Source of the DNA: Pseudomonas sp. S04
Lineage (GTDB): Bacteria; Pseudomonadota; Gammaproteobacteria; Pseudomonadales; Pseudomonadaceae
Assembly (NCBI RefSeq): GCF_009834545.1
Contig: NZ_CP019427.1
Location: forward strand, 4,842,001-4,906,000
Length of the DNA stretch: 64,000 nucleotides
Direction of reading: 5' to 3'
The notes beneath the pieces were generated by a model. The model was given only the letters and a program-made list of their open reading frames with translations, had not been told where the DNA came from and did not search any database. The position numbers were made by a program, and so were the translations under genes. Of this stretch, positions 62,298 through 64,000 are shown in pieces (the first letter of the stretch is position 1; each line of letters begins with the position of its first letter).

Positions 62298-64000
62298 ATG
62301 TCCGAGCCACGCAAGATCCTCGTCACCAGCGCCCTGCCCTATGCCAATGGTTCAATCCACCTTGGCCATATGCTTGAGTACATCCAGACCGATATGTGGG
62401 TGCGCTTCCAGAAGCATCGCGGCAATCAATGCACTTACGTCTGCGCGGACGACGCCCACGGTTCGGCCATCATGCTGCGGGCAGAAAAAGAGGGGATCAC
62501 CCCGGAACAACTGATCGCCAACGTCCAGGCCGAACACAGCGCCGACTTTGCCGAGTTCCTGGTGGACTTCGACAATTTCCACTCCACTCACGCCGAAGAA
62601 AACCGTGAGCTGTCGAGCCAGATCTACCTCAAGCTGCGTGACGCCGGGCACATTGCCACGCGTTCGATCACCCAGTATTTCGACCCGCAAAAGCAAATGT
62701 TCCTGGCCGATCGCTTCATCAAGGGCACCTGCCCGAAATGCGGCACCGAAGACCAGTACGGCGACAACTGCGAAAAATGCGGCGCCACCTATGCGCCCAC
62801 CGACCTGAAGAATCCGAAGTCGGCGATCTCTGGCGCCACCCCGGTGCTCAAGGATTCCCAGCACTTCTTCTTCAAGCTGCCGGACTTCCAGCAGATGCTC
62901 CAGACCTGGACCCGCAGCGGCACCCTGCAGGACGCTGTAGCGAACAAGATCGCCGAATGGCTGGATGTCGGCCTGCAACAGTGGGACATCTCCCGCGATG
63001 CGCCGTACTTCGGCTTCGAGATCCCAGACGAGCCAGGCAAGTACTTCTACGTCTGGCTGGATGCCCCCATCGGCTACATGGCGAGCTTCAAGAACCTGTG
63101 TGCCCGTCGTCCCGAGCTGGACTTCGACGCGTACTGGGCCAAGGACTCCACCGCCGAGCTGTACCATTTCATCGGCAAGGACATTGTCAATTTCCACGCC
63201 CTGTTCTGGCCAGCCATGCTCGAGGGCGCGGGCTACCGCAAGCCGACCGGGATCAACGTGCACGGCTACCTGACCGTCAACGGCCAGAAAATGTCGAAAT
63301 CGCGCGGCACCTTCATCAAGGCCCGCACCTACCTGGACCACCTGTCGCCGGAATACCTGCGTTACTACTACGCCTCCAAGCTGGGCCGTGGTGTCGACGA
63401 CCTGGACCTGAACCTGGAAGACTTCGTGCAGAAGGTCAATTCGGACCTGGTGGGCAAGGTCGTCAACATTGCCAGTCGCTGCGCCGGTTTCATCCACAAA
63501 GGCAATGCCGGCGTGCTGGTCGACAGCAACGCCGCGCCGGAGCTGACCGAGGCCTTCCTGGCCGCTGCACCGAGCATCGCCGACGCCTATGAAGCCCGCG
63601 ACTTCGCTCGCGCCATGCGCGAAATCATGGGCTTGGCCGACCGCGCCAACGCCTGGATCGCCGACAAGGCGCCGTGGTCGCTGAACAAACAGGAAGGCAA
63701 GCAGGAAGAAGTCCAGGCGATCTGCGCCACCGGCGTCAACCTGTTCCGCCAACTGGTGATCTTCCTCAAGCCGGTGCTGCCGTTGCTGGCCGCCGACGCC
63801 GAGGCGTTCCTCAACGTCGCGCCGCTGACCTGGAACGACCACGCGACCTTGCTCGCCAACCATCAGTTGAACGAGTTCAAGCCGCTGATGACCCGGATCG
63901 ACCCGGTCAAGGTCCAGGCCATGACCGACGCTTCGAAAGAAGACCTCGCGGCCAGCCAGACCGACACCGGCACCGCGGCCCCACAAGGCAACGGTGAGCT
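62298..64000 (+). CDS. metG: methionyl-tRNA synthetase (5' part, runs off the window)
   Basis: Charges tRNA-Met with methionine. The first 567 codons are visible; the end is beyond base 64000 (full family length about 680). Class I signature HIGH-type SIHLGH (about 19-24), zinc knuckle [17 protein letters not shown] (about 146-162), and KMSKS (about 333-337) are complete. The visible part reaches the linker before the tRNA-binding EMAP-like domain. ATG at 62298. Confidence 0.97.
   Translation, partial: MSEPRKILVTSALPYANGSIHLGHMLEYIQTDMWVRFQKHRGNQCTYVCADDAHGSAIMLRAEKEGITPEQLIANVQAEHSADFAEFLVDFDNFHSTHAEENRELSSQIYLKLRDAGHIATRSITQYFDPQKQMFLADRFIKGTCPKCGTEDQYGDNCEKCGATYAPTDLKNPKSAISGATPVLKDSQHFFFKLPDFQQMLQTWTRSGTLQDAVANKIAEWLDVGLQQWDISRDAPYFGFEIPDEPGKYFYVWLDAPIGYMASFKNLCARRPELDFDAYWAKDSTAELYHFIGKDIVNFHALFWPAMLEGAGYRKPTGINVHGYLTVNGQKMSKSRGTFIKARTYLDHLSPEYLRYYYASKLGRGVDDLDLNLEDFVQKVNSDLVGKVVNIASRCAGFIHKGNAGVLVDSNAAPELTEAFLAAAPSIADAYEARDFARAMREIMGLADRANAWIADKAPWSLNKQEGKQEEVQAICATGVNLFRQLVIFLKPVLPLLAADAEAFLNVAPLTWNDHATLLANHQLNEFKPLMTRIDPVKVQAMTDASKEDLAASQTDTGTAAPQGNGE

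Overview
The window is a 64-kb chromosomal stretch from a Pseudomonas, most likely of the P. fluorescens lineage. The codon use is GC-rich. REP-type palindromes (GCGAGCAGGCTCGC and related) sit between genes. From memory, gene order matches two P. aeruginosa PAO1 blocks. One is pyk / enoyl-CoA hydratase / ferredoxin reductase / sadC / fumarase (about PA4329-PA4333). The other is coiled-coil protein / epimerase / argP / lysE / sodB / bifA / icmP / mexVW / inaA / colRS / groESL / fxsA (about PA4360-PA4389). It ends in mrp and metG. No rRNA, tRNA, prophage or CRISPR array was seen.

Layout. 0-12.4 kb: a small lipoprotein, pyruvate kinase, a long nested-palindrome intergenic element holding 16 copies of AGCCAG and interrupted by an IS150-like insertion sequence, a crotonase, a ferredoxin reductase, a SadC-like diguanylate cyclase, class I fumarase and a DctB/DctD-type two-component pair. 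12.4-17.1 kb: a C4/C5-dicarboxylate MFS carrier behind a textbook sigma-54 promoter with two palindromic upstream sites, a secreted repeat peptide (DGYDRTG), a flavin-reductase-like protein, two small proteins and an AraC regulator. 17.1-25.6 kb: a catabolic unit of a polyamine-type ABC importer, an aldehyde dehydrogenase, a TPP-dependent decarboxylase (AruI-like) and a LysR regulator; the two operons share a 48-bp upstream motif. 25.6-28.3 kb: an AT-richer island with a two-gene homologue of the alpha-xenorhabdolysin / YaxAB binary pore-forming toxin. 28.3-34.7 kb: an accessory stretch of redox and MBL-fold genes, LysR and AraC regulators, a DHA2 efflux pump and a Cache protein.

34.7-64 kb is syntenic core: coiled-coil membrane protein, epimerase, ArgP with ACT protein and LysE exporter, SodB, BifA, an iron-linked imelysin / di-haem cytochrome / DUF1513 group with a candidate Fur box, the MexVW pump, a methyltransferase-InaA cassette, ColRS with a neighbouring PAP2 phosphatase preceded by a near-perfect ColR box, GroESL behind a sigma-32-like promoter, FxsA, a HugZ-like protein, an SDR, Mrp, and the 5' part of metG, which runs off the window.

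Themes: c-di-GMP is made by the SadC-like protein and degraded by BifA. Envelope stress and metal sensing are represented by ColRS and its PAP2 neighbour, the icmP group and SodB. Carboxylate and amine uptake and catabolism are represented by the DctBD/MFS module, the ABC-TPP-ALDH module and ArgP/LysE. The most distinctive content is the XaxAB-like toxin pair, the repeat peptide, the shared operator of the catabolic unit and the IS-split palindromic element.
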